Below are positions 17,601-26,024 of a DNA stretch of 64,000 bases, one piece after another. Source of the stretch: Marinoscillum sp. MHG1-6 (GTDB lineage: Bacteria > Bacteroidota > Bacteroidia > Cytophagales > Cyclobacteriaceae); assembly GCF_024714475.1 (NCBI RefSeq), contig NZ_JAMZMI010000003.1, forward strand, positions 248,001 to 312,000, read 5' to 3'. Made by a program: the position numbers and the translations under genes. The number at the start of each line of letters is the position of its first letter. Position 1 is the first letter of the stretch. A model generated the notes under the pieces. That model had not been told where the DNA came from and searched no databases. It saw only the letters and a program-made list of their open reading frames with translations.

Positions 17601-18791
17601 TTTACCCCGAAAGATGGTCAGATCAATGTTTCTCTCAAGGAGGACTCAGATAATTGTATCATCACCATTTCCGATACCGGGAAAGGCATCTCCAAAGAAT
17701 ACCAGGAAAAGATCTTCAACCGGTTTTTTCAGATTCGTGACTCCGACTCTGCGAAAATGGTAGGTTCAGGAATAGGCCTTTCACTTTCACAAAAAATCGT
17801 TGAGCTTCATCATGGAGAGATCACTGTTTCCAGTGAGTTGGAAAAAGGCACAACCTTTACGATCACCATACCTAAAGGGTTTAAACATTTTGAACCGGAA
17901 ACCATTCTTCAGGACTTCGTTCACAGTGAGGATATCAACAAATATGAACCGACTGCCGAAATCGAAGATAATGAAAGGGAAGAATCTCCATTAGATGAGA
18001 CCAAAATCAACCTGCTGATCATCGACGACAACAAGGATATCCAGACTTATCTCAAGACTTTATTTGCAGGACAGGGTTATCATGTTACCGTCGCCGAAAA
18101 TGGACTGGAGGGTAAAGACATTGCCTTGGAAGAGGTACCGGACCTGATTATCAGTGATGTGATGATGCCTGAAATGGATGGTCTGGAGCTTTGTAAGCTG
18201 CTTAAAAATGACATCAGGACGTCACATATCCCGATCATTTTGCTTACAGCTAGAACATCGACTGTCCATGAAGTGGACGGACTGGATCTCGGGGCGGACG
18301 ATTACGTCCGCAAGCCATTTGATACGAATGTGATCAAATCCAGAGTAGCAACCCTACTGGAAAACCGGGAAAAGGTCCGAAATCATTTGCTGAACAAGGT
18401 CCGGTTTGAGCCTAATACCACCAACCCGATAGTAGATAAGGAAGAAAAATTCATCCAGGATATATCTGAAATGATTGAGAAAAACATGCTCAATGCAGAG
18501 TTTGGGATTGAATCCATGAGTGATGATCTATGTATGAGTCAATCGACCCTCTACAGAAAGATCAAATCGATCACAGGTTTGTCGATAGCCGGATTTATTC
18601 GGTCGATCCGACTCAAAAAGGCGGCCGAAATGCTCATTTCTGAAGACACCAAGCTGAGTGCCATTGCCTACTCTGTGGGATTCAATGATTATAAATATTT
18701 CAAGCGCTCATTCACCGAGCAGTTTGGGCTTTCTCCTAAGACCTATCGTGAAAACCGAATCGAGGAGTTGAAGAGCGAGCTTCATAAGTAG
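14691..18791 (+). CDS. Hybrid two-component system regulator (HTCS), AraC-type output
   Basis: 1366 residues from a GTG start; no ATG precedes the signal peptide ('YLILTFIVGWYTPGLCQ'). The order is a Reg_prop propeller sensor with repeated 'G.IWVGTWN.G' motifs (about 40-690), a Y_Y_Y domain (about 705-775) and a membrane helix (about 790-812). A kinase with 'NVSHELRTPLTLITSP' (His850) follows, then an ATPase ('DTGKGISKEYQEKIFNRFFQ'), a receiver ('LIISDVMMPEMDG', Asp1156) and an AraC domain (about 1260-1360). It lies just after the sulfatase pair and converges on the SusCD/GH128 operon, either of which could be its target. It is diverged from the HTCS at 6482-10486. Confidence 0.95.
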   Translation: MQKKHHHIVFGNTWYLILTFIVGWYTPGLCQSEKLSIEQHLSEFNIEYIDISKGLSNNFVSKIERDQYSMMWFACEGGLNRYDGKSFKILRPDERYQRLLNENIETLFIDSRENLWVGTKSGGISVYYQASDEFINLNEQIIAKKGAHVIRITEIIEDRDRDIWVGTWGLGLLKFSADNYQLTATYFNNNIIHDLELDSFNNLWVAPGNQLFKYSVDESRFIDTGIKVGVCQSLLYDSISEKLLIGSSKGLFEYDINTNEITEFAGSTRLGLRDLNTVNIDKKGRIWVGSWNQGMYVSSQDRTSFKKFNLIPGQPNNTNYETVLDIYIDDDGLIWVATGYGGVVKLSPKKSITHIINKFDNAINLPENNIQSIAKDSKGALWCGTWGGGIGYSKNLRSFEQLPGVEKGKVSCFLQLGDKMLAGTAWGLKFYDINSPQQGPIKKIYERDKVKSIYLDQAKRLWVGTQQNGLLLVSYEDHGDQLKTNLIESFSLKSGSLESDRISQIIEDDQGNIWVGTYNGLYLLNPADTTFTRVEAIKGQQLPSVIVLSILPTSEGEIWLGMPGGLLKTQWNGKNLEIVKVFNSSMGLKNDYITAITIDPEQNIWLSNAAGIATVRKENDNIINLLGNQTDSYSMNINSCYNDGTRIFFGSASGLFYFDPLQVELSSEPPNLIFNQLKIDNKEVAVGQKINDRVILKNAITHTDAIELSYKESVASLGFIPDQFQNRENLTYYYRLVGLQDNWINNGNSSEVNFIGLDAGYFNLEVKCTWDNVHFSDISSMKILVSPPPWLSAWAYTIYAIIIIVLGFLINQFLVNRTKLEAKLAMAKLSEQKEHELTEAKLQFFTNVSHELRTPLTLITSPVSEILSDHKLAAELREKLTYIERNASKLLDLINQLIDFRKADQNELKLRVATGNFAPFFEEIFLSFKGYAETRGVHYDFQSETPDLQLTYDRDKMEVVICNLLSNAFKFTPKDGQINVSLKEDSDNCIITISDTGKGISKEYQEKIFNRFFQIRDSDSAKMVGSGIGLSLSQKIVELHHGEITVSSELEKGTTFTITIPKGFKHFEPETILQDFVHSEDINKYEPTAEIEDNEREESPLDETKINLLIIDDNKDIQTYLKTLFAGQGYHVTVAENGLEGKDIALEEVPDLIISDVMMPEMDGLELCKLLKNDIRTSHIPIILLTARTSTVHEVDGLDLGADDYVRKPFDTNVIKSRVATLLENREKVRNHLLNKVRFEPNTTNPIVDKEEKFIQDISEMIEKNMLNAEFGIESMSDDLCMSQSTLYRKIKSITGLSIAGFIRSIRLKKAAEMLISEDTKLSAIAYSVGFNDYKYFKRSFTEQFGLSPKTYRENRIEELKSELHK

Positions 18792-18847
18792 GATGAGTTG
18801 GGAGTAAGGAAACACTTTCATCGGGCGTCATTGCGGAATTTTTCCTG

Positions 18848-18873
18848 TCTCGGCAGGTCTTTCGACCTGACGA
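18848..18873. repeat. Palindromic repeat, CGTCAGGTC family
   Basis: The complementary strand reads CGTCAGGTCGAAAGACCTG then CCGAGA. Two close relatives lie at 34203-34227 and 34237-34264. Each is an inverted repeat around AGGTC..GACCT. Confidence 0.6.
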
Positions 18874-18898
18874 ATAAGGATTTTTCTGGGAGAACCAA

Positions 18899-18917
18899 AG
18901 ATGCTCTCTGAGCATCT
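18899..18917 (+). terminator. Hairpin after HTCS gene
   Basis: Perfect 8-bp stem AGATGCTC / GAGCATCT with a 3-base loop, extended by AACCA/TGGTT outside. It follows the HTCS stop by about 110 bases. A weak T-rich tail makes it a modest terminator candidate. Confidence 0.4.
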
Positions 18918-18942
18918 CTTCTGTGGTTGGAGTTCGTAAAAC

Positions 18943-18969
18943 AAAAAAGGGTGCCACCACAGCACCCTT
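18943..18969 (-). terminator. Rho-independent terminator of the GH128/SusCD operon
   Basis: On the minus strand, stem AAGGGTGC / GCACCCTT with a 7-base loop is followed by TTTTTTG. It lies 25 bases after the stop of the glycosidase gene. Confidence 0.75.
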
Positions 18970-18993
18970 AACACCAACTTAAACTACTAAAAC

Positions 18994-21210
18994 CTAACGA
19001 ATAATGATCTTTTGAGTATAGATCTCCTCGCTTTTTGAAAAACACCGGATCATGTAGAGTCCGGAACTGAAACCCGACACGTCATACCAGCCATTCTCTC
19101 CTGAAAGCGCATATACCCTACCTTCCATAGATACCATTTCCAATTGTCTTGCATCCTCCGGAAGATTCATTATTTGAAAGGTATCTTCCACAGGGTTGGG
19201 TAACACAATGAGACTTTTAGTGGGCAGAATATCCAAAGGCACTTCAGGTTCTACGTCCTCACTGATGATGACGATTTCATGACCTGCACCTATCCACTCA
19301 ATTCCATCTGTTGTTGCAATAATTTTCACAATCGCAAGTGCGGTATCCTCCACCACCTCATCATTGACAATAGAAAGAATCGTTTCTGCGGAGGTTCCAC
19401 CTTCCGGAATGGTCAACTCCGCTTTCTGAATAGCATACTGATCCGATGCGAGATTTTCCACAACAAATGAGAAGGTCTGCGGAGACCCCACACTTCTGGC
19501 AGTCTCTGCCCTAAGTACCACGTACTCACCTTCACTCAAGGTATCCGCCTGGATATCCAGTTGAATGGAAATCCTGACATCCATCTCCTTTAAAAAGCTC
19601 GGAGTTGACCAGGTGGCCTCCGGTATTGATGGCGAGGAAACATGATCTCTATATAGCTCTCCCAAAGGCGTGATATCTCCATTGACATCAAAGAATTCGC
19701 CGAACTCAATATCCTCTCTATTACCGGCTACCGCGGGACTAGGCTCGAAATAGTCATACCTTTCAATATAATCCAGTGAATCAAGGTAAGGTAAAGCCAG
19801 CTCAAGGAAGGCCAGATGGACCGACTTATCTCTATTGGCGTTGGCATTAAACTCCGTTATCCAGATAGGCATTTGATGCTCGGCGTATACATTTTTCAGG
19901 TAGTTTTTGAATCGATTAAAAATCTTCTGAGCATCTTCAAAAGGTGTGTTTACGGGATTACCACCCCAATCGTACCAGTGCACCCCAAGGACATCATAAC
20001 GAACATCACTTTCAAGTGCTGCATCCCTGAAATCCTTCAGCCAGGTAAACGGCCCATTTTCCCGGGGTGACGGAGACACAAGTCTCAGACCTGTGCCCAT
20101 CAGATTCTTGAAGGTAGGGACTGCCACATCTATCTGGCAAAGGTTACCATACTGACCGGATTGGTCATTGCAATTATCAGATTCATTAAAGCCCATGATA
20201 TGAGTAACCTTTTCCTTTTCAATATGATCCAGAACTGCGGCAGGCGTAGCTGCACCTCCGCCCCATGCCATCGGAGCATATTCCTGATCAGGAAGGGACT
20301 CTCCATTTGGGGACCAGTTATAGGTCCATGTTGCCCCTACTCCCGAAAGAAACTTGGAAGCTCCCTTCTTGGTGACCCAGTTCCACGGCATCACTCTGAT
20401 AAATGAGACATTGTTATCCAAAGCCTGGGGCAGATCTATCTCCAGGGCCTCCTCACTGGCTACAAATACCTGGCTTTTACCTGTACCATTTTGAAATATG
20501 GTCATGCAAACCTCGTAACCACGTTCTAACCGAAAAGAGGACGTCTTATTATCGAAGTCGCCCAGCTCAGAACGAGAGTAGATTTGAAAATACGGAACAC
20601 TAAAGGATTCTCCTGCCAACCCCTTGTCGTCATATAATGTTAGAGGGGCATAAGTCGAGTCAAGGAGTCTTACCAGTGATCCTTGATGATAGTATTGATT
20701 GATCCGAATGCCCTCATCCAGAACCTGCGCAACACCATCCGAAACAAATTGATCAAAATATACCGTATCCGTCACATAGGGATCCACTGAAGGCAACTTC
20801 ACCCAGCTCGTCATATCCATAATATCCAGTACTGCCAGCTCTCCCAGAGGATTTGCTGAGATCACTTCCAGCGTAGCATTGTTGGATAAAGAAATGAGCC
20901 CTGCAGTAATGGTATCACATTTGAAAGTAGCATTAGACAACGCAATCCCTTTCGTCTCGGGACTAAACGTTAACGTGCCCTGCGTGCTAATATCCAGGAC
21001 TGCATCTCCGATGACCATATCCTCAGTAATGACTACACCAGGGTCTATAGAACCAGCTCCCGGCGAGGCTTCACTACCAGTGATCACCCAATTCAACTCA
21101 TTGAAAAAATCATTATCTACACTTCCCGTCCATGTCCAGGACTGGCTGAAACCCTGAGCCTGAAAGGCCAGAACGAAAACAAAAACAATCGAATATTTTA
21201 TAAATTTCAT
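18994..21210 (-). CDS. GH128-type glycoside hydrolase with T9SS tail
   Basis: About 738 residues from the Met at 21210, chosen because the signal peptide ('IKYSIVFVFVLAFQAQGFSQ') begins there. An N-terminal 'WTWTGSVDNDFFNELNW' segment precedes a catalytic core of about residues 290-520 resembling PF11790 (GH128). The likely acid/base is Glu343 in 'GFNESDN' and the nucleophile Glu453 in 'IWITEFNAN'. A Calx-beta-like segment (about 560-650) and a type A T9SS domain ('VLPNPVEDTFQI' to 'QKIIIR') follow. GH128 members characterised so far cut beta-1,3-glucans. It is the last gene of the SusCD operon, 28 bases after susD. The family is likely; the substrate is inferred. Confidence 0.8.
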   Translation of the reverse strand: MKFIKYSIVFVFVLAFQAQGFSQSWTWTGSVDNDFFNELNWVITGSEASPGAGSIDPGVVITEDMVIGDAVLDISTQGTLTFSPETKGIALSNATFKCDTITAGLISLSNNATLEVISANPLGELAVLDIMDMTSWVKLPSVDPYVTDTVYFDQFVSDGVAQVLDEGIRINQYYHQGSLVRLLDSTYAPLTLYDDKGLAGESFSVPYFQIYSRSELGDFDNKTSSFRLERGYEVCMTIFQNGTGKSQVFVASEEALEIDLPQALDNNVSFIRVMPWNWVTKKGASKFLSGVGATWTYNWSPNGESLPDQEYAPMAWGGGAATPAAVLDHIEKEKVTHIMGFNESDNCNDQSGQYGNLCQIDVAVPTFKNLMGTGLRLVSPSPRENGPFTWLKDFRDAALESDVRYDVLGVHWYDWGGNPVNTPFEDAQKIFNRFKNYLKNVYAEHQMPIWITEFNANANRDKSVHLAFLELALPYLDSLDYIERYDYFEPSPAVAGNREDIEFGEFFDVNGDITPLGELYRDHVSSPSIPEATWSTPSFLKEMDVRISIQLDIQADTLSEGEYVVLRAETARSVGSPQTFSFVVENLASDQYAIQKAELTIPEGGTSAETILSIVNDEVVEDTALAIVKIIATTDGIEWIGAGHEIVIISEDVEPEVPLDILPTKSLIVLPNPVEDTFQIMNLPEDARQLEMVSMEGRVYALSGENGWYDVSGFSSGLYMIRCFSKSEEIYTQKIIIR

Positions 21211-21238
21211 TTGAATTAAAGTCAAAGTCATTACCTAA

Positions 21239-22843
21239 TTACTCCCCATATCCGGGGTTCTGTGTCAGATTAGGGTTGATGGCCCGCTCCGTAGATGGAA
21301 TAGGTGCCAGATAAAAATGTTTCGATATCACATCCGGAACTGAAAGGGGCTCGCTCGGAGACCTCAAGGCATTCACTTCCTCCACTCTTTCCGTCCTGAT
21401 GAGGTCAAACCAACGGTTCATTTCACCTACCAGCTCCCATCCTTTTTCATCCACTACCGCTCGAACAAAGTCATCTTTTGACAGTGAGCCTGATGTAATA
21501 TCAGCATCAGATCCCACGGCTGAAGGATCATATCCCTTCCCTCTCCTTCTGATTTGATTCAGGTACTCGTAGGAATCCGCCGAAGGTGTTCCGCTCACCT
21601 GCGCTTCGGCCTCAGCATAGATCAGATAAACCTTGGCCAGGCGCATCATCGGCAAATCAATTGCACTTTGAGCTTCTACCGGTTGTTGAGGGTCTTCTGC
21701 CACTAATGCAGAATCGTAAAACCCATCCCAGTACTTTTTGAGGTAAGTATGTCCTGTTGTAAAATTGGTGTAGTCCTTATAGGTGTAGTGATATTTTTTA
21801 TCATCTGATCCAATGTAGTACGGGTCCAGTGTATCCTTACTCAACACTTTCAAGCGGGACAAAAAGTTGAAATCCTTTCTGTCTCCATCAGGGTATCTTT
21901 CAAAGAAGGACAGCTCAATATACATGTCCTGCCAGCCGCTCAGCTCCGCAGGTTTGGTAGCTTTAGCCATCCATGATCCGGTATAGCCAGAACCACATGC
22001 CTGTATCGGACAAAGTGATAGCGACCATATCAATTCACTGTTATCCTCATTTGCAACGGAGAAAATAGAAGCATAATCCGACACCAATGAAAAAGGACCA
22101 TTGTCGATCACATCTTTAGCATAATCCTGAGCCTGCACATAGTGTTCAGTCAAATTCAAAGGCCACCCTGCCATAGTAAGGTGCACCTCCGAGAGGTATG
22201 CCTTGGCCGCCCACTGGTTAATGAAACCATAACTCGGCTGAACCGGAGGCAAATGCTCTTCGGCAAACTCAAAGTCAGCTATGATCAAATCATAAACCAG
22301 GGCATCATCAGTTCTGACCACGTTATAAACAGCATCGTCTACGGTAGTTTCTGTGATCAATGGTACATCACCAAACACCCTAACTAACCAGAAGTAACTC
22401 CAGGCTCGCAAAAAATACGATTCGGCGACCATTTCATCGATTTCATTCTGATCAAAACTTCCTTCCAGACTCTTAGCTCCTTCAATATCCCAGGTTGCTT
22501 GTCTGATCACATCATAAAGTAGTGCCCAGGTAGCTCTTTGAAGCCGGGTATTGGAGGCACTTTGATAAAACTGGTCAAACTGTCTCCACTCTTCCTTATT
22601 TGATCCGGTCAGGGTGGTAAAATCATCAGCACCCATTAACGGCACCCGAAAACTTCCAACCTGCACGGAACGCTCCCATACATCGCTTATCAGCATTCTG
22701 TAGGTTCCATTGATCGCTGTTCTCAGACTGGTTAAGTCCTGAAAGTAGTTAGTTCTCAATTGATTTACCGGTTCCTCTTCCAGGTCCACACATGAGAACA
22801 TCAAACCGCAAACTGTTAATATGATTATTAATGAACTTTTCAT
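21239..22843 (-). CDS. SusD/RagB glycan-binding lipoprotein
   Basis: 534 residues with lipobox 'GLMFSC' (Cys about 17). SusD hallmarks are 'YFQDLTSLRTAINGTYRML', a helical TPR-like core with 'ESYFLRAWSYFWLVRVFGDVPL', and a C-terminal 'RRRGKGYDPSAVG' region with 'NRWFDLIRT'. SusD proteins form the lid of a SusC barrel and bind oligosaccharides at the surface. It lies 10 bases downstream of the SusC gene and upstream of the GH128 gene. The glycan specificity cannot be read from sequence. Confidence 0.95.
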   Translation of the reverse strand: MKSSLIIILTVCGLMFSCVDLEEEPVNQLRTNYFQDLTSLRTAINGTYRMLISDVWERSVQVGSFRVPLMGADDFTTLTGSNKEEWRQFDQFYQSASNTRLQRATWALLYDVIRQATWDIEGAKSLEGSFDQNEIDEMVAESYFLRAWSYFWLVRVFGDVPLITETTVDDAVYNVVRTDDALVYDLIIADFEFAEEHLPPVQPSYGFINQWAAKAYLSEVHLTMAGWPLNLTEHYVQAQDYAKDVIDNGPFSLVSDYASIFSVANEDNSELIWSLSLCPIQACGSGYTGSWMAKATKPAELSGWQDMYIELSFFERYPDGDRKDFNFLSRLKVLSKDTLDPYYIGSDDKKYHYTYKDYTNFTTGHTYLKKYWDGFYDSALVAEDPQQPVEAQSAIDLPMMRLAKVYLIYAEAEAQVSGTPSADSYEYLNQIRRRGKGYDPSAVGSDADITSGSLSKDDFVRAVVDEKGWELVGEMNRWFDLIRTERVEEVNALRSPSEPLSVPDVISKHFYLAPIPSTERAINPNLTQNPGYGE

Positions 22844-22853
22844 GACTCTTCGC

Positions 22854-25800
22854 TTAAAATTTGAAATTCACACCGGTTAGGAAGGTTCTCGGAATAGGGT
22901 ATCCCCCTTCATCGAAACCACCTGCCCGGTCTCCGGTATTTGATAATGACTCAGGGTCATATCCAGTGTATTTTGTAAACACCAGTGCATTTTGGGCGGT
23001 GATAAATAAGGACAGTGAATTAATCCCTTTGATCCACGGAATTGTCCTGACAGGAACATCATACTTGAGGGTTGCATTTCTCAGCTTAACATAGCTCCCA
23101 TTCTCTATCCATTGACTGGATTGTCTGTAAAGCACACTGGTGGTCGTAAACCCTGGGATATCAGAACCCTGATTTTCCGGAGTCCATCGATTTACAATAT
23201 CAGCATTGGTAGCGTCTCTTTGCCCCGCGCCTCCATAAGTCGAAGCCTTCAACGAGTTCAAAACATCCACACCATGCACCCCATTCCATACGAGGTTCAA
23301 AGTGAAATTTTTATATTTCAGGTTGGTAGTAAATCCCCATACAAAGTCCGGATAAGGATTACCAATGATGGCCATGTCTGAATTATCAATCAAAGTATCG
23401 CCATTCAGATCAGCATATTTGGCATCACCCGGTGATCGGTTATATAAAGCCGCTATATCCGCCTCATCAGTACCGTAAACCCCGTCGTAAACCAGTCCCC
23501 AAAGTAATCCCAGTGGCTTGCCAACAAAGTTTCGATGGGTATTATCCAGTAAATCAGGGTCACTTTGAGTGTTTTTACCGGAGGCGATAAAATCAGATGC
23601 CCCCGCTATTGCCAACAGCTTGTTTCGAACTACACTAACGTTGGCATTTAATTCCACTGAAAAATCACGATTGTCCACGGCATAACCGGAGACCATGAAC
23701 TCCAGCCCTTTATTTTCCATCTTACCCGAATTCACCGCTATCTTACCTCCCCCGGCATATGCAGGCACTTGTTGGTCAAAAATGAGATCAGTGGTGCGTT
23801 TGTAAAAAACATCAAACGTGATGTTGTACCGGCTTTGCAGAAGACTAAGATCAAACCCGCCATCAACCTGATTGGTAGTTTCCCAGCTCAACCTGTTGTT
23901 TTTTGGTCCGGGTAACCCTGTTCCCCTGTCAAACTGTGATCCGTCAAAGGAATAGCCTTTATTGTAAGAAACGGACTCAACGGTCTCTGTAAATCCTACC
24001 GCCTGGCTTCCCAACTGACCGATACTCAGCCTCAATTTCAATTCTTCAATAGCGCCAATGTTTTGAAGGAAAGGCTCCTCGCTCATTCGGTAAGCTAACG
24101 CACCTCCATAAAATGTGGCGCCTTCATAGCCCACCGCCAGTCTCGAAGATTCGTCATGTCTTGCATTGAAGGTAAACAGGTATTTGTCTCGAAAAGTGTA
24201 GTTTACCCTTCCTAGCAAAGACCAAATTTCCAAATTAGACTTGTCACTACTGTTTGTCTGAGTGTCAGCGACACGAGAGCTATAGTATCCAAGATCCGTA
24301 GTGGTAAGTTCAGACCCACCGCCTGAAAAATCCCTTTCAAAATTTGATATGGCCTCATAAACAACCGTTGCATCCAGGTCATTTTGACCGATCTGCTTTT
24401 TGTAGGTCAGCTGTTGAGTCATCTGCCAGTTCAGCTGCATGGTGTTGGTATTACCGTAAGAACTGGAAAGTGGGCTGCTCGCAACAAGGTTAGGTGATAC
24501 CCTGGTAAATGATGTTTGCGATATCCCCTTGAAGTTTATCGCGCCCTGTGTCTTGAATTTCAGGCCTTCCATCAAACGAAACTCGAGAAAGGTATTCGCT
24601 AAGAAATCATTGCGGTAGACCTTGTTTGGCGTCTCATGGATGGAATAAGCCGGGTTTACCGATAATGGACCATAGGCCTGATTACGGGTATAATCTCCTG
24701 ACAGCGTATCAAATACGGATAAATGCGTAGGCCATCCCACCGCGGCACGAATGATGTCGATATGCTCCTGATCATTGGAATTTTCCTTTTGCTCCAGCGC
24801 ATTGGAAACACCAATGAACAACTTAACCGGATCGAATATATCCTCGGTATAGTTTAAACGCAGGTTATACCTGTTGTACTTGGTTCCTGTGACAATACCT
24901 TCATTCCATTGCGCGGCTGTTGACATGTAAAAGCCCCCTTTGTTCATCGAAATCTGAACCTGGTCCTGACCTCCATCCTGGAAGACTACATCCTGCCAAT
25001 CGGTACCGGTACCATTACTTTGGGCAAGTAGTATATCTTTTCTGGTAAACAGCAAGTTCGCTTCCGGCGTACCTCCAGCCCTCATTTTATCATTGATGGT
25101 TTCCATATACTGCCACCCTTCCATCAAATCCCATCTATTGCGCAGTTGGCTGAGACCTCGCTGATAGCTCACATTGATCTGGGCATCATCGCTTTTACCC
25201 TGTTTGGTGGTGATAATGATCACACCATTAGCTCCGCGAGACCCATAAAGGGCTGCCGCGGAGGCATCTTTAAGAACGGAAATAGTCTGAATATCCGCAG
25301 GATTGATGGACTGCACGTCGGCTCCGATGAACCCGTCGATGACGTACAAGGGACCATTTGAGGCTCCAAATGAGTTTACTCCACGAATCCGCACTTTAAG
25401 ACCACTGCCTGGGTTACCGCTGTTTTGATTGACCAGTACTCCGGGAATTTTAGATTGAAGCGCGGCTTCAACGCGCACTACCGGCTGTAAGGCCAGATCT
25501 TCCGCTCCAAGAACAGAAACGGAACCTGTTAGATCCTTTTTGTCAACGGAACCATAACCGATGACCACAACCTCCTCCATTTGGAGTACATCCTCTTTGA
25601 GCGTGATGTTGATATTGGTCTGTCCATTGACAATTATATTTTCACTTTTGAAACCAACAAAGCTGATTTCAAGGATGGCATCTTTATCAGCATTCAACCG
25701 AAAATTACCATCCAGATCAGTAATTGTACCCGTACTTGTTCCACGAACCAGCACCGTTACTCCCGGTAATAGTTCTCCCTGTTCACTTACGATTACTCCG

Positions 25801-25907
25801 GAGACCGGCATTTCCTGTGCATAAATCGCAATAGAAAAGAAGGTCAGAATAACTGCTGCAAAGCATTTAGTAAGACTGTTGCATAGGCATATTTTTGAGA
25901 TTTCCAT
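22854..25907 (-). CDS. SusC/RagA TonB-linked outer-membrane transporter
   Basis: 1017 residues. A signal peptide ('VILTFFSIAIYAQ') is followed by a carboxypeptidase-regulatory-like domain (about 35-110; 'GVTVLVRGTSTGTITDLDGNF'), the SusC-type linker 'MEEVVVIGYGSVDKKDLTGSV', a plug domain ('ALYGSRGANGVIIITTK') and the beta barrel ending in an aromatic residue ('GVNFKF'). It imports oligosaccharides through the outer membrane, powered by TonB. It pairs with the next gene, SusD. A tandem hairpin lies between it and the upstream lipoprotein gene and could set its expression relative to that gene. Confidence 0.96.
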   Translation of the reverse strand: MEISKICLCNSLTKCFAAVILTFFSIAIYAQEMPVSGVIVSEQGELLPGVTVLVRGTSTGTITDLDGNFRLNADKDAILEISFVGFKSENIIVNGQTNINITLKEDVLQMEEVVVIGYGSVDKKDLTGSVSVLGAEDLALQPVVRVEAALQSKIPGVLVNQNSGNPGSGLKVRIRGVNSFGASNGPLYVIDGFIGADVQSINPADIQTISVLKDASAAALYGSRGANGVIIITTKQGKSDDAQINVSYQRGLSQLRNRWDLMEGWQYMETINDKMRAGGTPEANLLFTRKDILLAQSNGTGTDWQDVVFQDGGQDQVQISMNKGGFYMSTAAQWNEGIVTGTKYNRYNLRLNYTEDIFDPVKLFIGVSNALEQKENSNDQEHIDIIRAAVGWPTHLSVFDTLSGDYTRNQAYGPLSVNPAYSIHETPNKVYRNDFLANTFLEFRLMEGLKFKTQGAINFKGISQTSFTRVSPNLVASSPLSSSYGNTNTMQLNWQMTQQLTYKKQIGQNDLDATVVYEAISNFERDFSGGGSELTTTDLGYYSSRVADTQTNSSDKSNLEIWSLLGRVNYTFRDKYLFTFNARHDESSRLAVGYEGATFYGGALAYRMSEEPFLQNIGAIEELKLRLSIGQLGSQAVGFTETVESVSYNKGYSFDGSQFDRGTGLPGPKNNRLSWETTNQVDGGFDLSLLQSRYNITFDVFYKRTTDLIFDQQVPAYAGGGKIAVNSGKMENKGLEFMVSGYAVDNRDFSVELNANVSVVRNKLLAIAGASDFIASGKNTQSDPDLLDNTHRNFVGKPLGLLWGLVYDGVYGTDEADIAALYNRSPGDAKYADLNGDTLIDNSDMAIIGNPYPDFVWGFTTNLKYKNFTLNLVWNGVHGVDVLNSLKASTYGGAGQRDATNADIVNRWTPENQGSDIPGFTTTSVLYRQSSQWIENGSYVKLRNATLKYDVPVRTIPWIKGINSLSLFITAQNALVFTKYTGYDPESLSNTGDRAGGFDEGGYPIPRTFLTGVNFKF

Positions 25908-25950
25908 GATGGACTTTTTTGAGTCAGTGAAGGAATGTTTTATTTGAAAA

Positions 25951-26003
25951 CCTAAACTTTCAGTTTAGAAAAGCATCCTTTCAGTTTAGCACTGAAAGGA
26001 TGC
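25951..26003 (-). promoter_or_regulatory. Tandem hairpins between lipoprotein gene and susC
   Basis: On the minus strand a perfect 13-bp stem (25973-26003; GCATCCTTTCAGT with a 5-base loop) is followed by TTTTC. A second small stem CTAAACT/AGTTTAG follows, then TTTTC. The 12-mer CTAAACTGAAAG is present in both, so the two structures could compete. It fits an intergenic terminator/attenuator that lowers readthrough into susC, or an RNA stabiliser. Confidence 0.5.
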
Positions 26004-26024
26004 GGTTTTACAAAATCAATTCAA

